A stretch of DNA of 64,000 bases from Certhia americana (taxonomy: Eukaryota > Chordata > Aves > Passeriformes > Certhiidae). Below are positions 15,001-25,345 of the stretch, one piece after another. The stretch's first letter is position 1, and each line of letters begins with the position of its first letter. Position numbers and translations under genes: made by a program. The notes under the pieces are model-generated. The model was given only the letters and a program-made list of their open reading frames with translations, was not told where the DNA came from and ran no database searches. The stretch spans positions 64,521,698 through 64,585,697 of the forward strand of contig CM031857.1 in assembly GCA_018697195.1 (NCBI GenBank), written 5' to 3'.

Positions 15001-16297
15001 ATCTGATAATAATTTGAATTGAATCATAAGATAAGCACCTTCTTGTTGCTTAGAACTACTTCCAAGGTTCATAAAAACTTCAGCATTGCTTTTGCTTTAA
15101 AAGTATACCCTAAGTCATTTAGCAGCTATTCCATGTGTTTAAATTATGTAGCTGCTATGAAATCAACTATGCTAACTGACAAAACAGTAAGAGATTCAAG
15201 GAGAGAATATATGCTTTAGAGCTCTCTGAAAAGGTATAACATACTCTAAGTTACATGCACATTTGTTTGTCTACAGTTGTTCGAATCCAAATATACGCAC
15301 TGTGCTGTCCTTTCATGCAATAGAATATTTAATACCATATATTTCACTTTCAATATTAAATAAAGAATAAAAAACAAACAAAAAACAAATAATTTCTTTC
15401 ATTTCTTTTCATGTTTAGTATCAGAACAGTACATTTCTCTCCATAGGGGAAAAAAAAAAAAAAAGAAAAGGGAAATGAAGTAATCTTAACCATGGGGAGG
15501 CGGGGGCAAGCAGAGTCAAAGCACTGAATCATTTTTGCCTTAGGACTTTCTGTATCAGAGTTTTTCTGAAAAGCTCTCTGCTAGCTACGTTTGCTTCTTC
15601 AAATGATTCTAATTTCTGTTTCAGCTGCGGGCGAGGAGGGCAAGGAATGGAAAAGAAAAGCAATTCAACATTAACGCGTTTATTTGAAACACAAGAATGT
15701 GGATGTGTCTTTCCTGTTCTTACATCCTCTCAGGTGTCACTCGGTTGATGACTCGTAAAAGTCTTTTAAGTCTTATTTTTCTCTGAGGTAGGTTGTAACA
15801 CCCAGTTTCAAGAAAGCGGACTTACTTTAGAGCTTTCACCTGTCAACCAATTCCCAGAACAACACCACCTCCCGCTAGCGTTTTAATAAACTTCTGAAGA
15901 AAGTTGGGCAGGGATGATCCCCAGCGCGGAGCGCCGGCTTTGAGAGGCGCTTGTTCTCGGGGCAGCCCCTCGGGCAGGGGCAGCCCAGCAGCGGGGTCAG
16001 AGGTGGGGACAGGGACAGGGGCAGGTCAGGGGCAGCCGCGGGACAGGGGCAGCTGCAGGCCAGGAGCAGGGGCAAGGCCAGGGCAGGCCAAGGGCAGCAT
16101 CCCTGGTCCGCGGCACCTTGACCGTGAGTCTCTCCCGGGACTCTCGCAGCTCTCCAGCCACCCTTCCCTCCGCCTCCAAACCCTGTCCCCAGACCCTCAC
16201 CCCCCCCAACAGCTCCAGCACACCGGCCGGGCTGCCCCCCGGGGCCGCAAAGCCCGGCGGTGAGCCCCTCGGACCCGAGCACTCCGCGCTCCCCTAC
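1..16297 (-). other. KLHL1: KLHL1 intron 1, 5' portion (incomplete)
   Basis: This stretch lies immediately downstream, on the minus strand, of the splice donor of KLHL1 exon 1, so it is inferred to be the start of intron 1. It is AT-rich with frequent stops in all frames. I looked for the next expected coding segment (start of the BTB domain, with residues such as CDVILIVGN or AHRLVLSS in the family) and did not recognise it on either strand. Contents are short A/T runs, small direct repeats, one perfect interrupted palindrome (13284-13310) and a G-rich tandem repeat close to the donor. The open frames here (for example 7288-7554, 11564-11833, 13302-13532) show no family I know and no codon or composition signal. 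KLHL1 introns are very long in mammals, so absence of exon 2 from 16 kb is not surprising. Confidence 0.75.
15971..16098 (+). repeat. G-rich GGGGCAG-type minisatellite in intron 1
   Basis: An imperfect tandem array of GGGGCAG / GGGACAGG units runs for about 125 bases, some 200 bases inside intron 1 from the donor. Its many GGG and GGGG runs on the plus strand give G-quadruplex potential in the KLHL1 template strand. It also creates spurious open frames on both strands. Confidence 0.7.
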
Positions 16298-16300
16298 CTG
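16292..16300 (-). other. KLHL1: Exon 1 splice donor, CAG|GTAGGG
   Basis: On the minus strand the reading CAC AG|GTAGGGG places the exon-intron boundary between 16298 and 16297. If unspliced, the frame stops at once (TAG at 16296-16294). The family protein continues past this Arg, so the donor rather than the stop is the real end of the exon. The donor is canonical GT but not the strongest consensus, with GTAGGG instead of GTAAGT. Confidence 0.8.
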
Positions 16301-16779
16301 TGCCCGTCACCTGTTGCCCGGCTGCCTCCATCGGCGCAGCCCCCCGGCGCCTCCTCCCGCTCCGGCGGCGCCAGGGGCTTCTCGGGCTCGCGGGCCACCT
16401 CCATCCCGCCGAGCACCGCCTCGTCCTCCTCCTCCTCCAGGGACTCCACGTAGAAGACGGTGCGGGGCGGCGGCGGTCCCGGGCCGTGCCCCGTGGCCGG
16501 CCGGCCGCCGGCGGGCAGCAGCGTCCCGTTGGGCAGGCTGGCCGTGGTGGCCGCCGAGGAGGAGGCGGAGGAGGCGGATTTCTTCCAGAAGACGCCGTTG
16601 CCTCTCTCCTGGCTCTTTAGCAGGCGGCTCTGGCTCGGTCCCCAGTGCTCGAAGCTGCTGTCGGGCGGCAGGCAGCCTCCCCCCGCCGGGCCGCCCGCCG
16701 GCGAGGGGTGGCTGAACAGTTTCCAGCGGAGGCGCAGGATGTGCTTCACGTCGAAGTCTTTCCTGCCGGAGCCGGACAT
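16298..16779 (-). CDS. KLHL1: KLHL1 (kelch-like 1) coding exon 1, partial gene
   Basis: The exon reads 160 codons plus two bases from ATG at 16779 to a CAG|GTAGGG donor. The protein starts [20 protein letters not shown]. It continues with a Gly/Pro stretch (about 27-40), [18 protein letters not shown] (43-60), FWKK (64-67), a Ser/Ala/Thr run (68-81), [11 protein letters not shown] (84-94), [19 protein letters not shown] (102-120) and a Pro/Glu-rich end. I recognise this as the variable N-terminal region of KLHL1, which precedes the BTB, BACK and six kelch domains. That assignment rests on memory of the human protein. KLHL1 is a neuronal, actin-binding cytoplasmic protein of about 750 residues, linked to neurite growth and calcium-channel modulation. 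The start has a good context (CACCATGT) and matches the family start. The exon ends in phase 2, with AG completing an Arg codon in the next exon. The Ser/Ala run looks shifted toward Ala compared with the more Ser-rich mammalian run. The remaining exons are outside the window. Confidence 0.92.
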
Positions 16780-16880
16780 GGTGCCGCGGCGGGCGGGGGA
16801 CGAGCGCGGGCTGAGGCGGGACTCACGGAGGCCAGGCAGGGCCAGGCGGTGGCGGTGACAGCGCGGGGCGGCCCCGCTCC

Positions 16881-16904
16881 GGCAGCGGCAGCGGCGGCGG
16901 CGGC
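16881..16904. repeat. Short CGG/GCC trinucleotide run in KLHL1 leader
   Basis: Eight triplets (GGC AGC GGC AGC then four GGC on the plus strand) lie in the 5' leader, read as GCC/GCT on the KLHL1 strand. A second run of similar type is at 17246-17265. Both are short and interrupted. Confidence 0.7.
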
Positions 16905-17245
16905 TCCTCCGGGCAGCGCTGGGCTTGTAGGGCGAGGGGTGGCAGCCGCCGGGCGGAGAGAGATGCGCGCACACAGCAGTGCGGAGGGAGGGAGAGGATA
17001 GATGGAGCGATGCACAGAGCCAAGAGGAGGTAGAGACACCCAGCAGGAAAGGGAGAAAGAGAGAGGGAGAGATGCCCAGAGCTGACGAGAACTGCACGGT
17101 GATCAGTGGAAAGGGGAGGAGAGAGAGGCAGAAATGAGAGACATCTCTCGGGGGAGACGGACACTTGCGAGGGAAGAGCGGGTGAAGGAGGCTGCGACGA
17201 CTCGCTAATCTGATTAACGGAGGAGTGAGCAATAGCCCGGAGAGG

Positions 17246-17265
17246 AGCGGCGGCGGCGGCAGCAG
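17246..17265. repeat. Second short CGG/CAG triplet run in KLHL1 leader
   Basis: On the plus strand about four CGG triplets are followed by CAGCAG. It lies just upstream of the in-frame ATG at 17232 on the KLHL1 strand. Confidence 0.6.
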
Positions 17266-17458
17266 CCACAGCAGGAGGCAGGTGGCACCTCCTCAGTCTC
17301 TTAGGGCTCCGTGACCGAGTGCAGACAGAGAAGAAAAAGTCACCTGGAAGCCTTTCTCCACCTCCCGCCTTCCCATCCCGTTTCTCTGGGGAGTCCCATG
17401 CCTGCGTTATCTGGGATGGCAAAGCCTGAGAGCTGGCACAGAAAGAAATCGGGGCTCC

Positions 17459-17464
17459 TTTATA
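17459..17464 (-). promoter_or_regulatory. TATA box candidate for KLHL1
   Basis: The minus strand reads GCATATAAAGGAG here, a close match to a TATA box. It lies about 680 bases upstream of the KLHL1 ATG, at the outer edge of the CpG island and in the correct orientation. The predicted start of transcription is near 17430. A TATA box beside a CpG island fits a tissue-restricted (neuronal) gene, but transcription could also begin at dispersed sites inside the island. Confidence 0.45.
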
Positions 17465-17562
17465 TGCACTGTACGTAGGAGGGAAGAAAAAAAATCCCGC
17501 CCGTGAGGCTGTCAAGGTCCTCAGTATACAATTTTCTGTCTATCTCGGTGCCTCTCACCAAG

Positions 17563-17589
17563 CCGCCCCCTCCCTTGCATGTGACGCAG
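17563..17589. promoter_or_regulatory. Proximal promoter motifs: KLF/GC box and CRE-like site
   Basis: About 100-130 bases upstream of the TATA candidate the plus strand has CCGCCCCCTCCC (17563-17574), a KLF/Sp-type GC box, and TGACGCAG (17582-17589), similar to a CRE/AP-1 half site. The spacing suits a proximal promoter. These are motif matches only. Confidence 0.35.
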
Positions 17590-20500
17590 ATGTGCTCTGG
17601 GGCCGTCAGTGTGAAGAGACAGAGGGAAAAAGATGCTTCAGGCTTCGTCGTGCAAGTAAGTCGGCAGGTCACCAACTGCCCCTTACAGCCTCCTCTTCTC
17701 TCTACGGTGCAGGTCTTCTCACCTTGGTATTCTGGTTTCGAAACAGCTGTATATGACTGGGAGCAAAATTAAGTACCACGACAAATGTATCAGCAACAGT
17801 AAACTCAAAAATGTGAATCATATGAGTACAGACTTAATAGACTGCATGCAGACTGGATGAGGTTACAGGTTAACGATGTATTCTGCAGGCTCCATTCATT
17901 AGCCTGTTGGCTCAGTGTTGCTGTACCAGTAGAAAACATTGGCTAGAGGGACAGTGTGTCAAACAGAAATAGCACGATACATCTGCTTCTTACCTTTCTT
18001 ACCTGCTCTTAATGCAGTCTGACTGCTAAACCCAAGGGAGGTTCCTTTCGCAACATAAGAGATCTGCTTAGGAACATCTGCCACTTGGGAAGGTTGTCAC
18101 AGAGTACACTGCATCAGGGACATAATTACAGAATTAAAGGCTTTATGATGAAATGTAGGATATGGCAGTGAAATTGCACACTGTCACCTGCTGGTTCATA
18201 AGCCCCACGCATGAAAAGTTGGTGGCAATAAGATGATACACAGAGTACCTGCAATTCACCTGTACCTTACTAAGTAATGTTTTAGAAGAAGATTTATTCC
18301 TAGGAAAATGATGAAATGGATTCTATTTTCAACCAGGAATCTTTACATTGGCCAACTTTTCCCATGCACTCATGAGCTCAAAAGCTCTAACTATTCTAAC
18401 TGTGTGAAATCAAGAAATAAGTTTGAAGGAATTACTTCCCTCAAGCTGAAATGTTTTAACTCCTCTTTCATAAAGTATTATAGCTTGAAAGTTCCTCCAG
18501 GGAAGCACAAAAATCAGACACGAATTAAAAATTTTATTACTGTTATATTTACTTCATGACTGAAGTATATTACTGTTTTGTTTAGTTTATCAGTGAAGTA
18601 GTGCTTCTGGATACCAGCCAATATTAGGGTTTGTGTTTAACACTGATAAAGTCTTGGATTTAACAGTACAAGAATTCAGGACACCAAGTTCTACTTTCAA
18701 AGGAAGAAAAATTGCCACTGTGCATTTAAAATATTGGTTTATGCCACAACAGCTGGAATGAAAACTCCCTGGTGCCTCAACTTTTTTCTCAGTATTCAGT
18801 TATAAAAAAGACACAAAAACCATTCTAAACCAAACAAAAGAGACAATTCATTTTTATCCAGGAACTGATCTAAGTATGTCCTGCTTGGAAAGCAGCAGGA
18901 AGAAATACTTAGAAATCTTCATCTAGAATAGGACAGATAAAACTTCAATAATTTCTGAGAGTCTAGAAATGCATCTCTTATGATGAAATATATGAAAATC
19001 ACTATAGTGTATACTGGCTACTTAGTGTCTAGTTACACACTCTAAAAGATGGGGGTATCTACATATAAAATAGTTTTTATCAATGAGTATATAGATAGAA
19101 TGATATCTCTTCTGTATTTAATACCTCTTAATGGGTTTGGACTATTCAGATTTTCTGATTTGAGAAGCATTGCATCATTTCCTTGCCATGTTATAAATCT
19201 TAGTCATCTCAAAATCTGCATTAATACTTAAGTTGATCATTTGTCGTGAATAATTGATAGATTAGACATTATATCTTTACCTAAACAGATAAATATAAAT
19301 GGCACATTCCAATAAAGTGTATTTTCTAAATATACTTCAGAGGTTACTCAATGAATATATATTATAGTATCAACCAAGAAAGTGATTTACGTGTTTTATC
19401 ACCTGTCCATCCAGTACAAGCTATCAAGCAATTGCAAGGAAAAAAAGTAGAAAATGCTTTAGGCTATTTGTTATTCATATATTTTAATTTCAGTTATGTC
19501 AGTAACTGAAATAAAGTCATAGATTTTTTTTAATAACGAAAATCTCACCTCTTCAATATATCATGTAAGGGCATTGACATACTTCTTAAGATTACTTGAT
19601 TCTTTCATATTTTATTACATAAATAATTTTTTTTCAGTAAGAGATGTATTAATTTGGCATGTATGCCTGCTTTTTCCTGCATGAGGATTCATGAACACTT
19701 GAGTATCATAAAATGAAATCTGGAAAACTGTCTTGATCATCTTAGTTCATATCATGATCACAATTATTTTGACAATATACATTGAACAAGAGCTACACAC
19801 AAAAAAGGCACATTGAAGAAGCAGTCATTGTCAGTATTTATAGTTAATTAACCAATTGTTTCCTGAAAAAGAAGTAAAAGAATTAAACAGGTTGGTTTAG
19901 TTAGGTTTTCACAGAATCTTATCTTCATATTTCCCAGTGAATGTTTTTGACATATGCCAGGGGGTCAAAGATCATATTCTAGATTATTACATGAGAGGAA
20001 CACAAAATGTGTTTGAGTTTCAGTTGAAACTTCTTGTCCATAAAAATATTAACTTAACTCTGTAATTTGTCTAGGCTTGCTTCTCCATCCAGAAGAAAAA
20101 AAAATAGTTCTCTTACTGGAGTTCTAGAGACCTTACTCATAGGAATTACACTAAAATAATTAGCTTACTAATCAAATATGTCTTAGTCTACTCATATGGG
20201 ATTGACATAGACATATGAACAAAACTATGAAATTACACTTGTTTTTTGTCAAAGGGAAACATTTTGATGTCTTGAAGCCTTCCATCTGTATCTTATGTGT
20301 TTCATGAAGTATAGCCAAAATAATAATGTTCACAGGTAAACTTTCCTGTCTGTTGGTTGCACACTGTGTAACACATTTTTTTTTTGTTTATTAAACATTT
20401 CTCAACTTCCACCCCCAATGTAGCTTCCCTCGATTATTCATTGCCACTCAAATCTTGAATAACATTACAGACTTCTCTTGAAAGTATTCATGGCTTATTT

Positions 20501-21188
20501 TCTTTATCTATTAGTCAGGCAAACAGATGAAAGTGATTAATCTTTATGTTCCTGTTATGAGTCAGATTCCTGACACTTTCTCTTTGTGTTTTTTGCCTTT
20601 CTAATGCTCTTCAAATGAAATAAATTCACATAGTCATGTCCCTAAGGAAGTCTCATGTTTTGTAGGAAAAATGGCCTAGGGATATATATCCTTTTAATAA
20701 ATTTTTCAAGTAGTAAAAAGCACTTCCAAAGAAAAGCTTGAAGTAGGTATCCAAATAAGTCAGATTTTATTAACCCTGGTTTTTTTTTTATTTCCTTTCA
20801 TTGCCAAGGTTTGGAGTACTGTTTATTTTTAGGCAAATGATTTATGTCAAGCTATTTGCATGTTGTACCCCAGGGAGAACTGGTGGATTAGGACTGAAGT
20901 TGCGTTTTAGTTGGTTATTGATTGATAAAACAAGCAACAGAGGAGCCATCATGCAAAGAAACCCCTTAGGGTTAAGAGTAGTCAGTCTGTGTGAGTCTCT
21001 GCACTACATAAAGTCAAAAGCTACTGCAATTGAGAGTGATAAGCTTATGTGTGTACTGGGGAAGAGTGGCTAACAAGAGAAGGGATGTCCTTCTCAACAA
21101 ATGAAAAGGATAAGGCATAATTTTGTTACTGAATTTTATCCTGTCACATATTTTGATCCAGATGATGCTAAATTTCTATGAGAATAAG

Positions 21189-21287
21189 CACAAACAAAAC
21201 AAAAAAAAAAAACCAAAAAACCCCCAAAAAACCTCAAACCAAACCAACCAACCAAACAAACAAACAAAAACAAACACAAAAAAACCC
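21189..21287 (+). repeat. A/C-rich low-complexity tract
   Basis: About 100 bases contain only A and C apart from one T and grade from AAAAC through CCAAC to CAAA units, followed by a short GAGAGA run. It gives two spurious Lys/Asn/Thr/Gln-rich open frames (21123-21314 and 21178-21381). Similar A/C tracts occur at 56101-56200 and, shorter, at 11507-11533 and 42540-42580. Confidence 0.8.
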
Positions 21288-24200
21288 AGAGAGAGAGCAC
21301 TGTGCTTTGGGTAAGGATGGTACTAGAATGAATAGTTTTACAACAATTCTCACTTCAGTGTGGGAATTCTCACACGAATGAATGAACATGCACTTCAGCT
21401 ATAAAGATGCTTATTTTGTGGGTGGTTAATTATACATTCAGAAGCTAGAGTGTGTTAAAAAGATGCTGTGAAACAGAACTATAGAATACTCAGGCTATAG
21501 AAAGTGGAGAAAAAAATTGATCGGACAGGACATCCATTGAGAGATCAAAACAGTGCAGGAGATGTCAGTGTGCTAAGAGATTCAAGCAAATAAATAATGC
21601 TTTAGAATTATTGTTTAAACTTTTGGTGTGTACAAAGCCTTTGAACAATTTTTATGATATGCAGATATATTCTGAATCTGTTTTGATAAGTAAACTGAGA
21701 AACACTGGGAATAGATCGTAGTAGGGGGAAATTAAACTCTTACGTTATTCATAATGTATACACATTGCTGTGACATTCCTCTGAGTCAAGTTGTTGAGTT
21801 GATTTTCCTCCCATAATAGTATGCAAAGTCATATTTAAAACACTGTAGATATGACTACACCTATTTACTATGATTGCTTTCTAATGGCAAGTAAGGAATA
21901 ACAAAAACAGACAAAAAGTAAACCAGAGGTGATTCAGTATGTGTGTGTGTTTTTTTGCAGTGACTTCTCAACTGAAATTGAACTTTTGAGAATGATTTTG
22001 CCTTCAGTAAGTTAAAAAGTTGAATGGTGTCATTTCTCAAAATTAAAAGTGAGATAGCACAGCACAGGCTAGGTTTCTGAATGTGTAGTGACATGACCAG
22101 CTGCATTTATTTCAATTGGCAAAAAAAATTGCTTGTTCACAATTGGTGATGAGTGTCTCCTTAGTAATGCCGAATAAAAAAAACAGTATCTGAATTACCC
22201 CTAGTGGTGACTTGAACAGATACATTTTATTTGGCATTGCAGGAGCCTAGAAGGGCAGTCACTTATCTTATATAAGCTTGAGGGACAGTCTTTTTCATCC
22301 TGATCGCAAGCAGTTGTATAACACACCCTAAAGCAGTTTTTAAATGGTCAGAGAATTTCACTTAAGAAGTGTAAATATTACAGGATTTGTTGTGGGTAGA
22401 GATTCACAAGTAAACTAAGGCTAGAGAAAATGAAATTGTGATACCAATTATTTTCAAAAGTAGGGAACTAAAAGAATATTAAGGTTCTTAAATTCCTGAA
22501 TCATTTCCCACAATTTCTCTGGTTGCAACAGTTGTCAGTTCTCTAGTAAAATATATCGATTTTACCCACAGTTCCCAAGCTGCCTGTAAATCGCCGTTAT
22601 TTGCAGAAAATGCCATGCCTTCTCTCCTAAGTTGTGGTCAAGAGAAACAGCTGAACTCCATCTATTACAGGTTTGGCAGAGCACAACCCTTTCTACTCCT
22701 AGGCCATACTCCATCTAACATCCTTAGATCTTAGCATTTGGAGGCCAGTCATCCATACCACTTTCTGATTCACATAGATGCTATTACTATATATTTTAAG
22801 TGCTAGAATGTTTTATAAAAATCACTATGTTGTTTTGTTTTGATCTAAAACTAACACTTCCAGTGGTGTTTCTATGAATGACATCAATCTCTTTGGAAAT
22901 ACTGGTGATGCAAAGAAAATAGGGTGTCTTTTCTTCTCTAGATTCAATAATAGTTGCTATCATTTTTCTGTGACTCAGAATCTTCTTAGAACCTGTTTGC
23001 TTTCATGTTCTGTTCAAAAAATATGCAGTTTTCTGCTGGTGTTTTATTCAATGTTTATTTTTTAATCTGAATTGAAAAATTTCAAATATATGTTGGCAAA
23101 TCACAGTAATAGAGACAGCAATGGTTTGCAAAATACACTCTATAAAAAGGGAACTGCTAGAATTTTACAACTACACATGTAGTAATAAGTTGTATTAGAC
23201 TTAATTAAATTAAACAGAACCAATGTAACTGTCATAAGATGGTTAACACTGATAAGGCATCACAGACTTGACATAAGTCCTAGAATGGTTTTTGGTTGTA
23301 CAAACCATCATCTTTCAACCTCATTCAGAAGTTAGCGTAATTCAGGGAATGTACTCAGTGGGCACTTTGAATACAGCCAGCATTTTGGAGGAAAGGAGCA
23401 TTTAGCCATATGGAGGTAGAGTGGTGCCATGCCATTTGGCTGAGTCCAGAAACTGAACAGAGCAGAGAATAGGCACAGGGAGATTTTGTTTACTGTTCTA
23501 GATGTGACCTTACAATGTTTATATTTCAGCTTACGGGTTCTTTTGAAGTTAAAAAAAAATATGATTTTGGGGGAATTTTGCCATTGAAAATCTTTTATGA
23601 GATGTTTTGTAATGTTCCTCTGTGAACAGATTGTTTTAAAAGAAACTTTGTGATTTTTTTAATAAATCTTAAGATTTTCTTTGTTGTTTTATTTTATAGG
23701 AAAATATAATATACATATACTAGCAGGAGAAGCATTTCCCTATTTTCCCCATTGTTCATGGTATGTAAGACCCCTCACTGAGGTATATTCTCTCACTTGA
23801 GTTGTTATTTAGTGTCAAACTTTTAGTACCTTATACTTTCTGTATTTTCTAGTCTCAGTAGACAGATACCCAGACTCTGAAAAATTCTATATTACCAGAT
23901 TAGAAAGTTACTGGCTTTTTCTCCATGATAATTAAACTATCTAATTGCAGTGGATATATTTGTTGCTTGTATCAACTTGTCATCACATGAGTAACTATAG
24001 TTTAAAATGTTATATTGCATAATTACAGATCTTTTTTCTGTTGTTTTCAAGTCATGATGGACGTTTTGACAACTTCTGACTTCCTGCTCTTCCTGGGAAT
24101 CCTGACAAGGAAATAGACATGCAGTTAAGCTCTTGGAGATCTCTGACTGCCATTTTAATTTTAAAGTAACTGTTAATGACAATGAAATCTTTATTTACAA

Positions 24201-24989
24201 TGCATTTCATTCTTTCACATCTCATATCACAACTAGATAATGCATTAAAAAGAAGTGAGCAAGAAGTTATAGTATTTTTTGAAGAAATATATTATTTCTT
24301 TAAAAGAATTCTTCAGCACTGAATATAAGGCAATAAAATAAGCTCATCTGCTTCTCTTGTCCTTCCTATTGAAAAGGAAAAATGGGGCTTTATCGATCAT
24401 TATGTGTACAAATGGTCTTTCAATTGTTTACATTCAGTGTCTGACCAAATTAAAACATCAAACATTTAAGAATTTTTTTTAATCTGCATATTCACACTTT
24501 CATTTGAACTGTGTCTCAAAGCATTTACTGTTGTTGGTTTTTTTCCCTTGAAAAAAATGCTGTGTGATTTAGATTAGAATATTGTTATTGTTTGAACAAC
24601 TCGATAGTTTTCCATCCAAATGTCATGACACGTACAGTAATAAGTGTTGACATAACAATTTAAGATCAAAAATTGCTTGAAATTTTCTGGCTTTAAGTAC
24701 ATAGTACAAAAGCAGAAAGATTTGATTCTATGGTTGTGGACACTCTGTAAGAATTTTTACATTAGTATATATCTGAAGTTTCATGTATTCCTATGGTGTT
24801 TTCTCTGATTTTACCTGTTAAACTATGCCATATTTTTAATCCCTTGCTCACAGGTTTTCTAGAATGTTGTGGGGATTTAAAGAATGCAGTTGTGTTTCTC
24901 AAAAGACTGTTCAAGAAAGTTCCCATAAGATAAACCACCACATCAGAAACTTGAGATAAGCACAGGTGGTAAAACAGGAAGGTCTTAAT

Positions 24990-25345
24990 TCTATGTCTAA
25001 CAAAGGTGAAGACTTGCAATTAGCACACCACAGTGTGCAGACTATGGGAACTTGAAATAAGACTTATCCAGACCAAAAAAAATTTATATGGTCACAAACT
25101 GTGGGAAAAGATACACATGCCAACCCAGGTTGTGGGAATAGCATCTCTGCCCTGTGGATTCTTGGAACCTGGACTGTACAGAAGTGTTTTTGTACGGAAG
25201 AAAGGCTCTGGGGCCCCACCATGGAAGTCTGGGGTGAAGAACAAACAGCAGGATGCCAAAAAAATCTATGTGGCGGTGATATCTTTCTACTTAATCTCTC
25301 TCTCACTCTTTTTCTTCTTCTCTTCTCCCCGCCTCCCCTTAAACT
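24990..25345. other. Unclassified GC-richer patch, possibly an old LTR or repeat fragment
   Basis: The composition changes here from AT-rich background to a more balanced sequence with GGGGCCCC (25211-25218) and then a long pyrimidine tract (about 25287-25340). Three overlapping open frames of 80-104 codons result. The arrangement of balanced sequence followed by a C/T tract reminds me of solo-LTR remnants in birds, but I cannot identify a family, ends or target-site duplication. Confidence 0.2.

Larger units (their letters stand above)
16780..17430 (-). other. KLHL1: KLHL1 5' untranslated leader (start approximate)
   Basis: This GC-rich sequence lies between the inferred TATA box and the KLHL1 start codon. 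The 5' end is set about 25-30 bases downstream of TATAAA at 17459-17464, so it is an estimate. The leader carries two short CGG-type runs (16881-16904 and 17246-17265), an upstream ATG at 17232 in frame with the main start, and another upstream ATG at 17039 whose frame overlaps the main start. Its outer half is purine-rich on the plus strand ([13 protein letters not shown], about 16980-17160), hence a pyrimidine-rich RNA. There may be further transcription starts within the island. Confidence 0.55.
15900..17480. promoter_or_regulatory. CpG island over KLHL1 exon 1 and promoter
   Basis: GC content and CpG frequency rise sharply here against an AT-rich background on both sides. The densest CpG part is about 16240-17000, covering exon 1 and the inner leader. 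It is the only such island in the 64 kb, which supports this as the single annotated promoter. Many long open frames on both strands within it (for example 15904-16263 plus, 16260-16715 plus, 15875-16282 minus) are by-products of the low stop-codon density of GC-rich DNA. Confidence 0.85.

Noticed and set aside
15875..16282. 135-codon minus-strand frame just downstream of the exon 1 donor
   Set aside because: It lies in intron 1 within the CpG island and the GGGGCAG repeat, and its Gly/Cys/Pro-rich product follows from base composition.
15904..17001. Plus-strand frames of 106-151 codons antisense to KLHL1 exon 1
   Set aside because: Several overlap in different frames, all Arg/Pro/Ala/Gly-rich, as expected on the reverse of a CpG-rich exon. 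No family similarity was seen.
16823..17515. 230-codon minus-strand frame upstream of KLHL1
   Set aside because: It begins upstream of the inferred transcription start and is in a different frame from KLHL1; composition explains it.
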